Shown here: in pieces, positions 7,599 to 8,155 of the stretch
How the letters are laid out: every line of letters starts with the position of its first letter
Numbering within the stretch: position 1 is the stretch's first letter
DNA from: Oscillospiraceae bacterium
GTDB lineage: Bacteria > Bacillota > Clostridia > Oscillospirales > CAG-272
Direction of reading: 5' to 3'
Assembly: GCA_015065395.1 (NCBI GenBank)
Contig: SVQJ01000073.1
Span: 1-8,155 of the forward strand
Length of the DNA: 8,155 nt
The notes under the pieces: generated by a model
Told to the model about the DNA's origin: nothing
Seen by the model: the letters and a program-made list of their open reading frames with translations, nothing else
The model's database searches: none
Program-made: the position numbers and the translations under genes

Positions 7599-7605
7599 TG
7601 GTATT

Positions 7606-7634
7606 ATATTAACACCGAACAAATGTTCTGTCAA
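7606..7634 (-). promoter_or_regulatory. SOS-type promoter of the fusion gene and dinB
   Basis: On the minus strand a consensus -35 TTGACA (7629-7634), a 17-bp spacer and -10 TAATAT (7606-7611). The spacer is almost filled by a LexA-like palindrome and a second copy lies just after the -10. Bound repressor would cover the whole core promoter. The expected start is near 7599, giving a leader of about 25 nt before the ATG at 7573. Confidence 0.8.
7617..7628. promoter_or_regulatory. LexA-like SOS box 1
   Basis: Perfect palindrome GAACAAATGTTC between the -35 and -10 elements. It matches the Gram-positive LexA operator core GAAC-N4-GTTC, and with flanking bases (CGAAC...GTTCT) it agrees with the Bacillus consensus. 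Its position should block RNA polymerase directly. Confidence 0.85.
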
Positions 7635-7678
7635 GGGGTAAAAAGAGGAAAATGTCAAAAACAGGAGGGAAAAAGTAC

Positions 7679-7707
7679 TTGAAAAGGGAAAGAAAAGGGA
7701 GTATAAT
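7679..7707 (+). promoter_or_regulatory. Promoter of the tRNA-Gly gene
   Basis: TTGAAA (7679-7684), 17-bp spacer, TATAAT (7702-7707). The expected start is around 7714, only a few nt before the mature tRNA 5' end at 7717. It faces away from the SOS promoter; the 7635-7678 stretch between them is purine-rich and shows no gene. Confidence 0.8.
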
Positions 7708-7716
7708 AAAGACGAT

Positions 7717-7790
7717 GCAGATGTAGTTCAATGGCAGAACTTCAGCTTCCCAAGCTGACCACGCGGGTTCGATTCCCGTCATCTGCTCCA
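7717..7790 (+). tRNA. tRNA-Gly, anticodon CCC
   Basis: Full cloverleaf of 74 nt. Acceptor stem 7717-7723 pairs with 7780-7786; D stem 7726-7729 with 7737-7740; anticodon stem 7742-7746 with 7754-7758; T stem 7763-7767 with 7775-7779 (one G-U), loop TTCGATT. The 7-nt anticodon loop TTCCCAA places CCC at 7749-7751, so it reads GGG glycine codons. The discriminator is T7787 and the CCA end (7788-7790) is encoded. It has its own promoter and terminator and is a single-gene unit. The antisense strand gives a false protein frame. Confidence 0.96.
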
Positions 7791-7833
7791 GAAAAGAACC
7801 CACACTTGTCGTAGACAAATGTGGGTTCTTTTC
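7791..7833 (+). terminator. Terminator hairpin abutting tRNA-Gly
   Basis: Arms 7791-7809 and 7815-7833 form a 19-bp stem with one C-A mismatch (plus strand) and a 5-nt loop. The 3' arm ends GGGTTCTTTTC, a T-rich stretch paired with the A-rich 5' arm, as in many clostridial tRNA terminators. The stem begins on the base directly after the encoded CCA. Confidence 0.8.
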
Positions 7834-7837
7834 AACT

Positions 7838-7946
7838 AAATCCGTCCTTTCGGACGGGATAAATCCACCTGCGGTGGATGAAATCACTTCGTGATGAAAT
7901 CCGACTTCGTCGGGAGAAGGACGGATTTCATCGCGCTTCGCGCGAT
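7838..7946. repeat. Hairpin array enclosed by inverted repeat
   Basis: A compact set of short palindromes. A 10-bp inverted repeat, AAATCCGTCC (7838-7847) and GGACGGATTT (7919-7928), encloses stems at 7863-7869/7873-7879 (7 bp), 7883-7887/7891-7895 (5 bp) and 7901-7905/7909-7913 (5 bp). The left arm can alternatively fold locally (7842-7847 with 7852-7857). A further 7-bp stem (7930-7936/7940-7946) follows. Three of the hairpins have TTC loops, and hairpins are joined by GAAATC-like linkers. The stems differ in sequence while the loop and linkers are kept, which suggests selection on structure. It lies between the tRNA terminator and the promoter of the four-helix-bundle gene. No transposase is seen. 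A MITE-like or REP-like element or a protein-binding RNA/DNA structure are possible. Confidence 0.75.
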
Positions 7947-7948
7947 TT

Positions 7949-8003
7949 CATTGAAAATCATTGAAATCTGTGATATAATGTATTCAAAGAGGTGATTTCA
8001 ATG
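7949..8003. repeat. Phased CATTGAAA repeats, possible operator
   Basis: CATTGAAA occurs directly at 7949-7956 and 7959-7966, exactly 10 bp apart. CATTGAAATC (7959-7968) has a perfect 10-bp inverted partner GATTTCAATG at 7994-8003, which includes the start codon. The copies bracket the -10. The first two lie upstream of the expected start, so this is better explained as a DNA-binding site than as a mRNA hairpin; alternatively the sequence is an extension of the array linkers. Confidence 0.45.
7951..7979 (+). promoter_or_regulatory. Promoter of the four-helix-bundle gene
   Basis: TTGAAA (7951-7956), 17-bp spacer, consensus TATAAT (7974-7979). The expected start is near 7986, about 15 nt before the ATG, so the leader holds little more than the ribosome site. 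The -35 lies in the first of two CATTGAAA direct repeats. Confidence 0.8.
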
Positions 8004-8155
8004 GCTGAAAATAAATTGGCGGATATGTCAACAGAATTTGCAATTCAAATCTTAAAACTAACAGAAAATATAAAAGGGCATTATTCTCTGTCAAATCAGC
8101 TTGAACGAAGCGGAACGAGTATTGGAGCAAATATCCGCGAGGCGAAATATGCGCA
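8001..8155 (+). CDS. Four-helix-bundle protein (S23/23S rRNA IVS type), 5' part
   Basis: The first 51 codons are in the window; the rest is cut at the right edge. The ATG at 8001 has a strong AGAGGTGA site about 6 nt upstream. The visible sequence has the family hallmarks: an N-terminal helix (ADMSTEFAIQILKLTENIK), then LSNQLERSGTSIGANIREAKYA (31-52), where S-x-SIGANIxEA is the conserved loop of four-helix-bundle proteins related to those encoded in 23S rRNA intervening sequences and to the Avd accessory proteins of diversity-generating retroelements. Family members are about 115-130 residues. The molecular role of free-standing members is poorly known; nucleic-acid binding is the usual suggestion. 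It stands directly after a hairpin array and its own promoter. No reverse transcriptase is visible in the window. Confidence 0.88.
   Translation, partial: MAENKLADMSTEFAIQILKLTENIKGHYSLSNQLERSGTSIGANIREAKYA

Noticed and set aside
7652..7726. 24-residue plus-strand frame before the tRNA
   Set aside because: It overlaps the tRNA promoter and ends inside the tRNA; lysine-rich composition simply reflects the purine-rich spacer.
7609..7887. Minus-strand 92-codon frame containing MTGIEPAWSAWEAEVLPLNY
   Set aside because: This phrase is a well-known false translation of the antisense of tRNA-Gly genes; the frame crosses the tRNA, its terminator and promoter.
7861..7915. CRISPR array
   Set aside because: The repeated parts are short palindromes with differing stems and 4-10 nt linkers; there are no constant 24-37 nt repeats with unique spacers and no cas genes.

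Overview
The window looks like chromosomal DNA from a Gram-positive anaerobe of the Clostridia. The evidence is four sigma-A-like promoters of TTGACA/TATAAT type with 17-bp spacers, strong GGAGG-type ribosome binding sites, SOS operators of the Bacillus/Clostridium form GAAC-N4-GTTC, and a ~550-residue glutamyl-tRNA synthetase of a type I associate with gut Clostridia. The genus cannot be fixed from the sequence alone.

All protein genes except the last one lie on the minus strand, so transcription runs right to left. From right to left on that strand there are three units. (1) An SOS-type operon: a promoter at 7606-7634 carrying two LexA-like boxes drives an unusual two-domain protein (P-loop NTPase-like domain fused to a peptidase S51-like domain, 6380-7573), followed 29 nt later by a Y-family DNA polymerase (dinB, 5106-6350, TTG start). 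(2) A nucleoside hydrolase gene (4099-5010) with its own near-consensus promoter, ended by a perfect 28-bp hairpin. No obvious terminator separates it from dinB, so some SOS read-through is possible. (3) An aminoacyl-tRNA synthetase operon: an extended -10 promoter at 3876-3904, a glyoxalase II-like metallo-beta-lactamase-fold hydrolase (3201-3842), gltX coupled by an ATGA overlap (1555-3204), and after a structured 122-nt gap glnS (running off the left edge). The last two genes charge tRNA-Glu and tRNA-Gln.

The right end is on the plus strand. A tRNA-Gly(CCC) gene with its own promoter and an immediately abutting terminator hairpin is followed by a compact array of short TTC-loop hairpins enclosed by a 10-bp inverted repeat (7838-7946). 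After this comes a promoter and the start of a gene for a four-helix-bundle (S23/23S-rRNA-intervening-sequence type) protein, cut by the window edge.

The most notable items are the P-loop/S51 fusion placed under apparent LexA control with DinB, and the hairpin array plus phased repeats that accompany the four-helix-bundle gene. Both are sequence-based hypotheses; no database search was possible.
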